DNA of 63,281 nt from CAYWMP01 sp964459445 (GTDB lineage: Bacteria > Desulfobacterota > DSM-4660 > Desulfatiglandales > HGW-15): assembly GCA_964459445.1 (NCBI GenBank), contig CAYWMP010000009.1, forward strand, positions 1-63,281, read 5' to 3'. Every line of letters starts with the position of its first letter. The stretch's first letter is position 1. Positions 1-9,150 of the stretch are shown one piece after another. Below the pieces are notes generated by a model. It did not search any database. It saw only the letters and a list, made by a program, of their open reading frames with translations, and was not told the DNA's origin. The position numbers and the translations under genes were made by a program.

Positions 1-256
1 TAGTCTTTGTAAAGGGCTTTTTTGATGTACTTCAATACATCATTTTGTATGAGAAAATAATTCGCAACCGGAAGATCAAAGCGAAAAGGAAGGTTTCCCA
101 ATACAACTGCAAGACTCAACAGTTGAACCATTTAGGAGACAAGCTATTTAGAGGATAAGACTGAAAGGCAATTAGAGATGTAATTGATGACGGACCCTGG
201 TGAAATAGTCATCTTTGATGAATTTCACAGGGCAGACAACTGGCAATGTCTCTTTT

Positions 257-976
257 TTATAGTGCACAATATTTTTCGTAGGCTTCGTTTGACAACTCAT
301 CGATCGTGCTTTCATGGCAGACGCTGCCCTGATAGAGGATATAGGCGGTGTCGCAGACAGACCTGGCAAACGTCAGATTCTGTTCAGCCAGCAAGTTGGA
401 AACGCCTATGTCCTTGAGTTCGCGGATCGTCGTTGCGAGCTGCTGTACGATAACAGGCGCCAATCCTTCTGAGGGTTCATCAAGTATGATCATCTCGGGA
501 TTTCCCATGAGCGTTCGGGCGATGGTCAACATCTGCTGCTCGCCGCCGCTGAGCCTACCCCCATCCTGATTGCGTCTGACTTTGAGATTGGGAAAGAGCT
601 CAAATAATCGTTCAGGGGTCCAGGGCTCAAAGCCCTCCCGGGGGGGTTGTTTCCCTACTTCAAGGTTTTCCATGATCGTTAGCTTGGAGAAGATCCTCCG
701 GTCCTCCGGGACATAGCCCAAACCAAGCGTGCATGTCTTAAAGGGTGGGCGTTTGTGGATCTCCTGGCCCTTAAAAGTGATCTTGCCGCTCTCCGGTGAA
801 ACAATCCCCATGATACTTTTGAAGGTTGTTGTTTTTCCCGCGCCGTTTCGACCGAGCAAGACCGCAATCTCACCCCGCCTGACCTCAAGGGACATATCAA
901 ACAGAATTTGAGCCTTTCCGTAGAAGGTGTTTAATCCCTCCACCTTTAGCATGATGTCATTCTTCACATCATCCAT
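257..976 (-). CDS. livF: Liv-type ABC transporter ATPase (LivF)
   Basis: Cytoplasmic ATPase that powers a branched-chain-amino-acid-type (HAAT) importer. In the 239-residue protein I see Walker A GRNGAGKTT at 42-50, the signature LSGGEQ at 142-147 and Walker B MIILDEP at 162-168; length and motifs are typical of LivF. It is the last gene of the minus-strand operon and overlaps the end of livG by 8 bp, so translation is probably coupled. It shares that operon with the nicotinate-degradation genes, so the natural inference is that this transporter imports nicotinate or a related N-heterocyclic acid; nothing in the ATPase itself shows the substrate. Confidence 0.93.
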   Translation of the reverse strand: MDDVKNDIMLKVEGLNTFYGKAQILFDMSLEVRRGEIAVLLGRNGAGKTTTFKSIMGIVSPESGKITFKGQEIHKRPPFKTCTLGLGYVPEDRRIFSKLTIMENLEVGKQPPREGFEPWTPERLFELFPNLKVRRNQDGGRLSGGEQQMLTIARTLMGNPEMIILDEPSEGLAPVIVQQLATTIRELKDIGVSNLLAEQNLTFARSVCDTAYILYQGSVCHESTIDELSNEAYEKYCAL

Positions 977-1757
977 TCTTGATTACCAGATTTGAACCTG
1001 ATTCCGATGCCTCATTGTCGGTGCCTAAATAGATCTCTTGCACCTTCTTGTTGCTCCGAACCTCTTCGGGTGTCCCTTCGGCTACCAATAGACCCCAATT
1101 TAAAACAATGATTCGATCCGCATGGCCGAAGACCACATCCATGTCATGTTCGGTAAACAGAACGCCGATGTTACGCGTTCGAACGATATTACTCGTCAGT
1201 TCCATTAGCGTCTGGCGTTCTGAAGCACCCATCCCTGCAGTGGGTTCATCCATAAGCAACAAACGTGGTTCATTTGACAGAGCCACTGCAAGTTCAACGC
1301 GCTTTAGATCCCCATAGGCAAGGACGCCGCAGGCACGGTTGGACTGATCTTCGATACCTACCAGTTTCAACAGGTTCATGGCCTCGTCAACATATAAAGT
1401 GCTGACTTTTAGGATTAAGGATTTTGTTCGTTTGTGATGGGACAACAAAGCCATCTGCACATTTTCCAAAACAGTCATGGAAGAAAAGGTTGATGTGATC
1501 TGAAAGGTTCTCCCCACACCCATTCGCCAGACATCCCGAGGTTTGCTGCCATTGAGCTCTTTTCCCATGACAATGATGGTGCCGCGGTCGGGATGCAGCT
1601 GACCGTTGATCAAATTGAAGCAGGTCGATTTCCCGGCACCATTGGGACCGATCATGGCCAGCAATTCGCCCTCCTGCAATTCAAAACTCACATCATTGAC
1701 GGCTTTGATCCCGCCGAAGGCTTTTGAAAGACCGTTGACTTCCAATACTTTTTTCAT
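969..1757 (-). CDS. livG: Liv-type ABC transporter ATPase (LivG)
   Basis: Second ATPase of the HAAT importer, 262 residues. Walker A GPNGAGKST lies at 37-45, Walker B is LLLMDEPTAGM, and the signature is the divergent LAYGDLKR form common in LivG. The first ATG gives the expected LivG N-terminus. Its 5' end is 3 bp from the stop of the fused permease and its 3' end overlaps livF by 8 bp, so the four transport genes form one tight unit. The last 30 or so residues are a low-conservation tail. Confidence 0.93.
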   Translation of the reverse strand: MKKVLEVNGLSKAFGGIKAVNDVSFELQEGELLAMIGPNGAGKSTCFNLINGQLHPDRGTIIVMGKELNGSKPRDVWRMGVGRTFQITSTFSSMTVLENVQMALLSHHKRTKSLILKVSTLYVDEAMNLLKLVGIEDQSNRACGVLAYGDLKRVELAVALSNEPRLLLMDEPTAGMGASERQTLMELTSNIVRTRNIGVLFTEHDMDVVFGHADRIIVLNWGLLVAEGTPEEVRSNKKVQEIYLGTDNEASESGSNLVIKNG

Positions 1758-1760
1758 GGT

Positions 1761-3611
1761 TCAGTTCTCTTGATCAGCAAAATACCTACCGAATCGATTA
1801 TGTATGGAGCCTGCAATCCCCGAGGGAAAGGCCACCACAAGAAAGACAAAGATACCTCCAAGGATAAGCTGCCAGACATCGATCCGTGAGATCTCGTCAT
1901 GCAGCCACGTAAATGCCGCTGCGCCAGCTATAGGACCAAAAAGGGTCTCAACGCCGCCCAGCAAAACCATAAACAGGAAATCGAAGGAACGTGGGATGGC
2001 CATTTCATCCGGAAATACGCTCCCTTTTGAAAATACGTATATTCCGCCGGCCAACCCGGCAAAGGCACCTGCCACGGCAAAGGCAAACCATTGATGCCGT
2101 TTCAAATGAATACCGATTGAATCCACTCTCAAGGCCGAATCACGGCATGCGCGCATGGTATAGCCGAAGGGGGTGAAGATGATATAGCGCAAAAGGAGAA
2201 TCCCTCCGATGCACATAACCATAGTGAGATAGTAAAAGACGATTTTTTCATCAGCCCATTCCGATGGCCAGATACTCAGAATGCCGTCGTCGCCACCCGT
2301 AAATTCTCCCCATTGAAACACAATAGACCAACAGATCTGCGCAAAAGCTAGGGTCAGCATGGCCAGGTATACGCCGGAGAGGCGGACGCAGAACCACCCG
2401 ATTATCAACGCCAACAGCCCCACAAGTAAGGGCGCAAGCAGAATGGCCATTTCCATCGGCGTTTGCATGTAATGAACCATCAATGCTGCGGCATAGGCGC
2501 CGCCTCCAAAAAAGGCAGCGTGCCCAAAGGAGACCATCCCGCCTGGACCCATCATAAAGTAAAGACTCATGCTGGCCAAAGCGAAGAGGGCGATTTCAGT
2601 CATTAAAATCAATTGAAAGGACCCGACAAAGGTAGGCAACAAAAGAATCAGGACTAAAAGGGCAGCACCCAGGAGCCTTAATCTTTTAGAAGCAGGTTTA
2701 AGGACTGATTCTGCAACACCCGCCTCACCATGTTCTTCAGCCTCGGCCTTTCCCAATAGGCCATGGGGGCGAATAATCAATACCACAGCCATGACCAGGA
2801 ACATCAAAACCAGGGTGCTTTCAGGAAAAACCAGGACACCGAATGAGTTGAGTTCGCCAATGATCACAGCGGCCAGATAGGCGCCCGGGATACTTCCCAT
2901 GCCTCCCACGACAACCACAACAAAGGCGGAAGCAATGATATTCAGGTCCATCAGGAGGTTTGCTCCTTCCTTGGGAAGCTGAATGGCGCCACCTAATCCC
3001 GCCAAAAAGGATCCAAGGAAAAAGACGCTGGTGAAAAGCCAAGTTTGATTGACTCCCAGGGCATCGGACATCTCCCTGTCTTCGGTGGCCGCACGGACCA
3101 ATATTCCCCAACGGGTGCGATTAAGCAGGAGCCAAAGTCCGCCGAGAATGAGCGGAGCAATAATGATGAGAATGATGTCATATTGTGGAAGTAAGGTCCC
3201 CATGATATTGAAGCTGCCGTCCAATCCGGGCGCCATGGGTCCCAGTATATCTTCTGCTCCGAATAGTATCCTGGACAGATCCTGGATCATTAGAACGATT
3301 CCGAATGTGGCAAAGAGGATGAAAAGCTCAGGAGTGTGATAGAGGCGTCGCAACAGCAGGATCTCAATGATTAGTCCTATGAGTCCGACCGCCAATGACG
3401 CGCCCAGGATGCCGATCCAGAAGGAAATGCCGCTGGTAGGCAAATAGGAAACAATGTAGTAGGCCAAATAGGCGCCCACCATGTAAAAAGAGCCGTGGGC
3501 AAGGTTGACGATGCGCGAAACGCCGAAGATAAGCGATAGGCCGCAGGCCACAAGAAAAAGACCTGAAGCATCTGAGAGACCTGTCAAAAACTGGACTAGG
3601 TAAAAACCCAA
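1761..3611 (-). CDS. Fused Liv-type permease (LivH-LivM)
   Basis: Inner-membrane channel of the importer, 616 residues, with both permeases in one chain. About residues 1-295 are LivH-like (the N-terminal part carries the NLAHG motif and repeated hydrophobic helices). A charged linker follows at about 295-310, and the rest is LivM-like (MMGPGGMVSFGHAAFFGG and GGVETLFGP). The frame begins with TTG; a GGAG lies about 10 bases upstream and there is no better ATG before the first helix. HAAT systems usually have two separate permeases, and the other two Liv clusters in this window do, so the fusion is distinctive of this operon. Confidence 0.9.
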   Translation of the reverse strand: MGFYLVQFLTGLSDASGLFLVACGLSLIFGVSRIVNLAHGSFYMVGAYLAYYIVSYLPTSGISFWIGILGASLAVGLIGLIIEILLLRRLYHTPELFILFATFGIVLMIQDLSRILFGAEDILGPMAPGLDGSFNIMGTLLPQYDIILIIIAPLILGGLWLLLNRTRWGILVRAATEDREMSDALGVNQTWLFTSVFFLGSFLAGLGGAIQLPKEGANLLMDLNIIASAFVVVVVGGMGSIPGAYLAAVIIGELNSFGVLVFPESTLVLMFLVMAVVLIIRPHGLLGKAEAEEHGEAGVAESVLKPASKRLRLLGAALLVLILLLPTFVGSFQLILMTEIALFALASMSLYFMMGPGGMVSFGHAAFFGGGAYAAALMVHYMQTPMEMAILLAPLLVGLLALIIGWFCVRLSGVYLAMLTLAFAQICWSIVFQWGEFTGGDDGILSIWPSEWADEKIVFYYLTMVMCIGGILLLRYIIFTPFGYTMRACRDSALRVDSIGIHLKRHQWFAFAVAGAFAGLAGGIYVFSKGSVFPDEMAIPRSFDFLFMVLLGGVETLFGPIAGAAAFTWLHDEISRIDVWQLILGGIFVFLVVAFPSGIAGSIHNRFGRYFADQEN

Positions 3612-3689
3612 ATTATGTTACTCCGCTGTAAATATGGAAATGGCCCTTTTCTGCCAATTCGTCAGTATGGCGATTTAGATAAAAGGCAC

Positions 3690-3771
3690 AGGGCGCAGGG
3701 CACAAGGCGCAAGGTCAAGGTAAGTTTTCCGAAATACACTTCTTTGGTTTTCCTTAAGCCTTACGCCTTGT
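3690..3771. repeat. Intercistronic AAGGCGC-type repeat with hairpin
   Basis: Between the binding-protein gene and the permease gene is a run of degenerate AAGGCGC/AGGGCGC units. Bases 3702-3709 (ACAAGGCG) pair perfectly with 3764-3771 (CGCCTTGT), and four further pairs follow after one mismatch, giving an imperfect stem-loop of about 12 pairs. It sits just 3' of the binding-protein gene, where an mRNA-stabilising or attenuating structure would raise binding protein relative to permease. Similar sequence recurs in several other intergenic spaces of the window. Confidence 0.55.
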
Positions 3772-3817
3772 CGAAGATTCCGACCTATCGGGGAACCTTT
3801 TGCCGCTTCTGTGTTGT

Positions 3818-5026
3818 TTATTGCGGTCTCAATTTGCGGACCTCATCGTCACTCGGCAGATAGTCCTTGCCGTCGGCATAAACCCAATCAACCATGACGC
3901 CTTTGCCGTCTTTCAATGCGGTATAGCCGACATAGGCTCCCATAGTGGACTGGTGATCAATGGCACGGTAAGTAATGGGACCCACTATAGAATCAAAGCT
4001 CAGTCCCTTCATGGCTGCGATCATTTGGTCCGTGTCAGTGGACCCGGCCTTTTTCAGCATGTGATAGACAGAGTACATCGTGTTGTAGCCCACTATGGAC
4101 CCGGTTCGCGGATAGTCATTGAATTTCTTCTGATAGGCAGCCACGAACTTTGAGTGGGCCGAGGTCTTGATGTCATACCAGGGATAGCCGGTCACCAACC
4201 AACCCTCCGGGGCCTCACCCTTCAGGGGATCAATATATTCAGGTTCTCCCGTGAGTAAGCTGACCACCTTTACCTTTTTGAAGAATCCTCTTAATTTCCC
4301 TTCTCTAACGAACTTGGCCAAATCGCTGGCAAAGGTCACGTTATAGATGGCTTCGGGTTTGGCATCGGCCAAGGCCTGGATTTCAGCACCCGCATTGATC
4401 TTAAACAGGGCCGGCCATTGCTCGGCAACGAATTCAACATCAGGCCGTTTGGCTTTCAATACCTTTTTAAAGGAGGCAACGGCGTCTTTTCCATAGGCAT
4501 AATTGGGCGCAATGGTTGCCCATTTCTTGGCTGGGAATTTCGATGCCTCTACAGCCAGCATGGCCGCTTGCATATACACCGACGGCCTTAGCCTGAATGT
4601 ATAATGATTGCCCTTAGCCCAGGTGACAGCGTCGGAGAGGGGTTCGGCGGCCACAAAAAGGACCTTGTTTCGCTTGGCAAAGTCCGTTACGGCGAGTCCA
4701 ATATTGGATAGAAAGGTACCCATAATCAAGGCCACTTTGTCTTTTCTCACAAGTTCCTCGGCAACAGTGACGGCGGTTCCCGGTTTTCCCGCATCATCGC
4801 GAGAAATGATTTCGAGTTTTTTGCCCATTACACCCCCGGCGTTGTTGATCTCCTCCAGGGCAAGCTGCCAACCGTTTCGGTATGGAAAGGTGAAACTGGT
4901 TAGTTTGCTATAGGTTTGAATTTCCCCGATTTTGATTGTATCTGCGGCAAATGCAGCGGATGCGGCACCCAGAAAGGCCATTGATACGATCATGAACATA
5001 GTGAGAGTCATTTTTATGGCTTTCAT
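3818..5026 (-). CDS. Periplasmic substrate-binding protein, LivK family
   Basis: Extracytoplasmic ligand receptor of the fused-permease transporter, 402 residues. Residues 1-27 form a Sec signal peptide with a likely cleavage after AAFA. The mature part begins DTIKIGEIQTYS, the usual start of periplasmic-binding-protein fold type I (peripla_BP_6), followed by EINNAGGVMGKKLE. The start is fixed by a strong AAGGAGGAGGAG ribosome site. The operon position right behind hnr and the UPF0280 gene suggests the ligand is a substrate of that pathway, perhaps nicotinate. The family binds amino acids, amides and aromatic acids, so the ligand cannot be read from sequence alone. Confidence 0.9.
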   Translation of the reverse strand: MKAIKMTLTMFMIVSMAFLGAASAAFAADTIKIGEIQTYSKLTSFTFPYRNGWQLALEEINNAGGVMGKKLEIISRDDAGKPGTAVTVAEELVRKDKVALIMGTFLSNIGLAVTDFAKRNKVLFVAAEPLSDAVTWAKGNHYTFRLRPSVYMQAAMLAVEASKFPAKKWATIAPNYAYGKDAVASFKKVLKAKRPDVEFVAEQWPALFKINAGAEIQALADAKPEAIYNVTFASDLAKFVREGKLRGFFKKVKVVSLLTGEPEYIDPLKGEAPEGWLVTGYPWYDIKTSAHSKFVAAYQKKFNDYPRTGSIVGYNTMYSVYHMLKKAGSTDTDQMIAAMKGLSFDSIVGPITYRAIDHQSTMGAYVGYTALKDGKGVMVDWVYADGKDYLPSDDEVRKLRPQ

Positions 5027-5113
5027 TTCTCCTCCTCCTTTCTATGTTTGTAGGTTAAAGTTTCAAGTTAAACACGCCATCAAATTATCAAAAACATCCA
5101 TCCTTATTTCCGC

Positions 5114-5983
5114 TTACACCCTTTCCGAATCAATTGGTTCGATGAATCCCTCTAACCCCTTTGTGATTTTAAAATAATCATGAAGCGCAATAAACGCACC
5201 TAGGATCGTTCCCGACCTTGATAATTCCTCTGCCTTTTCTAAAGCGGGTTTGACCGCCTGAAGGATTTTGTTCCGACTCAGCGCTCCCACCTCAACCGTG
5301 ACCATGATTCCCTTAAGATCGGTGTTGGGTTCGATTTGCTCCGCTGGTATTTGCCTGATACCACTATCCTTTACAAAACAGACATTGGCGATGGCCGTCG
5401 CGGCCGCGTCAGCGACAGAGGCCCCCTCTGCTACGGCTGTCACGGCAGAAGCAATGCCCCTTGTAAAACTCCTCCCTCCCAGACCGCTTGTGGTGACCCC
5501 CCAGGAAGAATTCTGCAAATCCAACCTGAGGACATGGGATATCCCCGGACTGTTGATATCGGGACGGATACCGACAGTCGCCTTCTCGCTGTCCGACAGC
5601 CTGATGGAAAGATCTCCGCCATTGTCCACCAGAACCTTGGTCATTCCTTGCATAAAGAGCCAATCAGCAACCGCGTCTGCAATGGTTCCTGCTACTGCCG
5701 CCATGGGCGTCAAATCGCAGTCTCCGATAGCTTGAACGCTTTGTATCATTTGCCGGGCAAGAGCATCGTCCGGTAATGTCTCTACCTCCATTACTGGCAG
5801 ACTGAGCATCGGGCGCAGGCTGGCGATTCGCTCGAGAAAAGAAAAAGATTGCTCTGCAGCCTTATGACAAAGATCGATTTGAGGTCTGCCTTTGTCCCAC
5901 GCTCGAATGACGAGTCGCATGGGACCGCATTCTGCAAGGACCGACTCCTCATCAAGGAGTCCAATAGATTGTTCATAGGGCAT
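5114..5983 (-). CDS. UPF0280/ApbE-like protein
   Basis: 289 residues that I recognise as the UPF0280 family, which has an ApbE-like (FAD:protein FMN transferase-like) fold. Visible landmarks are VDNGGDLSIRL at about 135-146, followed by SGLGGRSFTRG and the Ala-rich ASVADAAATAIAN segment that aligns with the ApbE core. The family's biochemical role is not established to my knowledge. It lies between hnr and the transporter in the same direction, so a cofactor-insertion role for the reductase is attractive but inferred. No strong ribosome site is visible before the chosen ATG. Confidence 0.8.
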   Translation of the reverse strand: MPYEQSIGLLDEESVLAECGPMRLVIRAWDKGRPQIDLCHKAAEQSFSFLERIASLRPMLSLPVMEVETLPDDALARQMIQSVQAIGDCDLTPMAAVAGTIADAVADWLFMQGMTKVLVDNGGDLSIRLSDSEKATVGIRPDINSPGISHVLRLDLQNSSWGVTTSGLGGRSFTRGIASAVTAVAEGASVADAAATAIANVCFVKDSGIRQIPAEQIEPNTDLKGIMVTVEVGALSRNKILQAVKPALEKAEELSRSGTILGAFIALHDYFKITKGLEGFIEPIDSERV

Positions 5984-6283
5984 TTCAATTCAGGCATCTT
6001 TGACAGGATGAACAGGATTTATATGATTGTCTTATCCCGTTGATCTCTGTATTTAGATCCTTGATATTTTACTCTCAGCACAGGATGCTCCTTGATTCAC
6101 TGGATTAACCCACAAGACTTACGTCGGGTAAACATCACGTCAATCCCTGGCCCAGACGTGGTTCAAAACGTGGATTTTTGAAGCTCCTTATTTAGAAGCA
6201 TAACAACGGTAGTAATAGATACCGACTGTTTCGCGCCAGGGCGGGCCTGTTATCCCGTCAATTGTTTTTCCCCGGGAGAACCA
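5984..6283. other. Intergenic spacer, 300 bp
   Basis: No open frame with coding character. It contains a GACAGGATGAACAGGATT stretch near 6002 of a kind that looks like a small dispersed repeat, and no convincing terminator. Transcription from hnr could read through into the UPF0280 gene. Confidence 0.4.
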
Positions 6284-7795
6284 TTACGAATCAGGCTTTT
6301 TAACCTTGAAAGGTTTCATGGCCTCCACATGGCCGCCCATCTTCTTATAGTCGTTAACCTTCATGGTGTACTCAAGGGGGCAGATCGTAGCCGGTGTGGG
6401 CGTCCAGTAAAAAGAGCCCGTCTTGACCCGTTCCACATTTGCAAGAAAGGAGATGCCACCGCCAGGCCATACAAATACCGGTGAGCCGCCAACTGTGAGA
6501 TGCGCAGTTCCGGCATGAACCGCATTGGTTAGCTTGATTGGATATTTGGTAACGCCCGCCCGCGCGCTTCCACCGGCCCCGGCCGTAAAAACAGCGGAGA
6601 CCTTTGAAGGCTGGCAGCTATTGGAGATTTCCTTTAACACCGCTTTTGCCTTTTCATTAAGGGGTATTTCTTTGAGTTCTCCGCCCTCCCGTACTTCATA
6701 CATGATGCCGTTCTGACCTGTTGTTTCGAGAATGAGGATAGACATCCCTTTACAAGCCACAGCCATGTCAATGGATTCGATCACATCCGAAGGACTGGTG
6801 ATGGACGTACCTCCCCACCCCTCACCGTGGTCTCCGAAATAACGTCCCGGCGTGCTCTCCTCAAACTTCAGCCGAATCCCGGTGGGTTTGGCACCTGCAT
6901 ACTGGCCGGCCACATGCCTGCTCATCTGGCCGGTAATATGGGAGTCCAGTGTAATGACCTCGTCTGCTGCCTCCTTAAATAGGGGCGCGAACAGACCCAT
7001 TGTGGCGCTGCCACAACCCACGCGCATCTTTGTCGCGACCTGACCGTTAATGATCGGGAGATGGCCGACCTGGATCTCCAGCCGGTTGTCCTTCTCTATC
7101 TTGAGTTTTACACGGTTTTGATTGGCGATCTCTGTAATGGTATTGGCCACGACAAAACCATACTTGCTTGTGAGGCGATTGACGCCACCGATATGAAGCA
7201 TCTTGGAACCATATTGTTCGGTCTCCACCATGCCCACCTCGCTCTTACCAACAAACACCCGATCCCCTTCTTTGCCGATGGGGATGTCCGTATCGATTTT
7301 GACGATAATTGAGCTGTAACTCAGCGGAACTTCAGTGACCACGGTTACGACGTCAACCCCATCTCTTTTGCCTTGGACAATATTGGGCGCCGGTTTGCAA
7401 TCCGGATAGGTGGTCCCTGCGCCAATGGCCGTAATCAAAGGTTGACGGATAGTTTGTTCAGGGTCCGCCCCCACAATGTCCCTTACATCCTCAAAGGTAT
7501 GCAGCGGCGTGGTCCTGACGAGGGCTCCCCCGATCTGCTTGTATCGGTGACAGGCCCCGACATAACCCGGCTGAATCCAACACTTGATGGGACAGGCATC
7601 GCACTCCAGGGCCCCTTCGGGTATGGCATCGGCGGCAATGACGGCCTCGCTTTCACAAACACGCATGCATACCCCGCAGTTGGTACACCAGTGATCGTTG
7701 ATCACGGCCTTCTTTTTGACGAGCTTTACGGCATCGACCGGGCAATCCCGAACACAAAACCCGCAGCCTATGCATTTTTCCTGATCTATTTCCAT
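6284..7795 (-). CDS. hnr: 6-hydroxynicotinate reductase (Hnr)
   Basis: Reduces 6-hydroxynicotinate to 1,4,5,6-tetrahydro-6-oxonicotinate, the second step of anaerobic nicotinate breakdown. The 503-residue protein starts with a two-cluster ferredoxin domain: CIGCGFCVRDCP near 8-19 and CTNCGVCMRVC near 37-47. A third Cys group, CDACPIKC, follows near 66-73, then a long domain with VGCGSATMG and AGAGGSARAG glycine-rich segments. This layout matches what I know of E. barkeri Hnr. The assignment is strongly supported by its place directly downstream of ena and the ndh genes. Electron donor is probably reduced ferredoxin. The start has only a weak AGGAA ribosome site. Confidence 0.85.
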   Translation of the reverse strand: MEIDQEKCIGCGFCVRDCPVDAVKLVKKKAVINDHWCTNCGVCMRVCESEAVIAADAIPEGALECDACPIKCWIQPGYVGACHRYKQIGGALVRTTPLHTFEDVRDIVGADPEQTIRQPLITAIGAGTTYPDCKPAPNIVQGKRDGVDVVTVVTEVPLSYSSIIVKIDTDIPIGKEGDRVFVGKSEVGMVETEQYGSKMLHIGGVNRLTSKYGFVVANTITEIANQNRVKLKIEKDNRLEIQVGHLPIINGQVATKMRVGCGSATMGLFAPLFKEAADEVITLDSHITGQMSRHVAGQYAGAKPTGIRLKFEESTPGRYFGDHGEGWGGTSITSPSDVIESIDMAVACKGMSILILETTGQNGIMYEVREGGELKEIPLNEKAKAVLKEISNSCQPSKVSAVFTAGAGGSARAGVTKYPIKLTNAVHAGTAHLTVGGSPVFVWPGGGISFLANVERVKTGSFYWTPTPATICPLEYTMKVNDYKKMGGHVEAMKPFKVKKPDS

Positions 7796-7989
7796 AGTTC
7801 CTAGTCTAACATCATGGAATTTCTATAACGTGCTTGAATCAAATCGGCTAAGGACGCTCGAGGTTTTTGCCGTGCCTATGGCATGATGGGTTTCAGGTTT
7901 CAGTAACCCTCGCATAACCTCCTGACACCCGAAACCTTCTAAAAGGACCCATCACTCCAATACTCCGACACGCCACCACTTCAGTTCGT

Positions 7990-9150
7990 TTAAAGGACTG
8001 TCGCGTTCCTGACAGGCGGTGGCGTATTGCGGCTCTTGGGCGCCACAATTTCTCCGTCCACCAGCACCATGGAAATGCCCGGCACATCTCCGGCCTCAAT
8101 AGCCGACAACGCATCCTGGCCGACCGATCCCATGGGGGCATCCATAATCACGAAATCCGCTTCCTTTCCTTCAGCAATAATTCCCCGGGGCAGTTTATGC
8201 ACGCGGGCAGTGTTTCCGGTTGCCATACAGAGGGCTTCTTCCGGTTTGACGGCAGTAAGGCTGGCTAAATGGTTAAGGACCCGCAGAATCCCTAAGGGCA
8301 CGACGCCGGTGCCCGATGGGGCATCGTTGCCGATGATGATACGATCAAGGGCCTTGCTCTCCAAACAAAGGTTCGCTGCCTCCACGGCAATTTTTGGATT
8401 GCCGCAATGGACAATTTCAAGGGCATAGTCCGTCTCATTCACCAATCGCTCAACCTCATCTAGGGCAATAGAAGTAGGTCCGCCATTGATATGTGATACG
8501 ATGTCGGGATTGGTATTTATGACCATGTCCGCGGTGACCGTGCTGCTGCCAGGAATAGACGTGCCGCCTGCATGCATCATGACGGTCATGCCGCACGCCT
8601 TGGCCCATTGAACCATGGGTGCCGCATCTTCCGGATTCTTAACCGATCCTAAACCCACTTCCCCGACGGTTCGAACCCCTTCCTTGGCCATTTCCTCAAA
8701 ATCTTCTTTGGTGAGCCCTTTCTCCAAAATGACCGATCCGCCGACCACTTTGCCGCCACCGGGTCTAAAATTGGCAAAGGATTTGGCGGCCAAGATGGCC
8801 AAGGCCTTGGTGCCGACTGGGTCCTTGGGTCTGCCGGGCAGATGGACTTCGCCTGCGGAGATAAAGGTGGTTACCCCACCATGGACTTCACTCTCAATAA
8901 ACCCGATCTGAAGCTGTCGCGGGGTGTAGTCACCCAATACGACATGACAATGGGAATCGAAGAGCCCGGGGGTCACCGTCATGCCACCGCAGTCTATCGT
9001 CTTGTCAACTTGGGTCGTATCCATGTCCGCTTCCTGGCCGACGACTTTTATTTTGCCGTCTTCACATAAAATGGCATTGCCTGTCAGGAGCGGATTCGTA
9101 ATATCTCCACTGACAATGGTTCCGATATTCTTTAACAGGACTTTAGACAT
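7990..9150 (-). CDS. ena: Enamidase (Ena)
   Basis: Amidohydrolase that opens 1,4,5,6-tetrahydro-6-oxonicotinate to ammonium and 2-formylglutarate. 386 residues from the ATG at 9150, chosen because GGAGG lies 7-8 bases before it; an in-frame ATG 11 codons upstream has no such site. The N-terminus MSKVLLKNIGTIVSGDI, the metal-binding pair in DSHCHV, the GRPKDPVGTKALAI segment, HAGGTSIPGSSTVTADMV, HINGGPTSI, GNDAPSGTG and the C-terminal KSRNTPPP closely follow E. barkeri enamidase as I remember it. This is the most specific marker of the pathway in the window. The first codons overlap the end of the Ndh large-subunit gene. Confidence 0.92.
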   Translation of the reverse strand: MSKVLLKNIGTIVSGDITNPLLTGNAILCEDGKIKVVGQEADMDTTQVDKTIDCGGMTVTPGLFDSHCHVVLGDYTPRQLQIGFIESEVHGGVTTFISAGEVHLPGRPKDPVGTKALAILAAKSFANFRPGGGKVVGGSVILEKGLTKEDFEEMAKEGVRTVGEVGLGSVKNPEDAAPMVQWAKACGMTVMMHAGGTSIPGSSTVTADMVINTNPDIVSHINGGPTSIALDEVERLVNETDYALEIVHCGNPKIAVEAANLCLESKALDRIIIGNDAPSGTGVVPLGILRVLNHLASLTAVKPEEALCMATGNTARVHKLPRGIIAEGKEADFVIMDAPMGSVGQDALSAIEAGDVPGISMVLVDGEIVAPKSRNTPPPVRNATVL

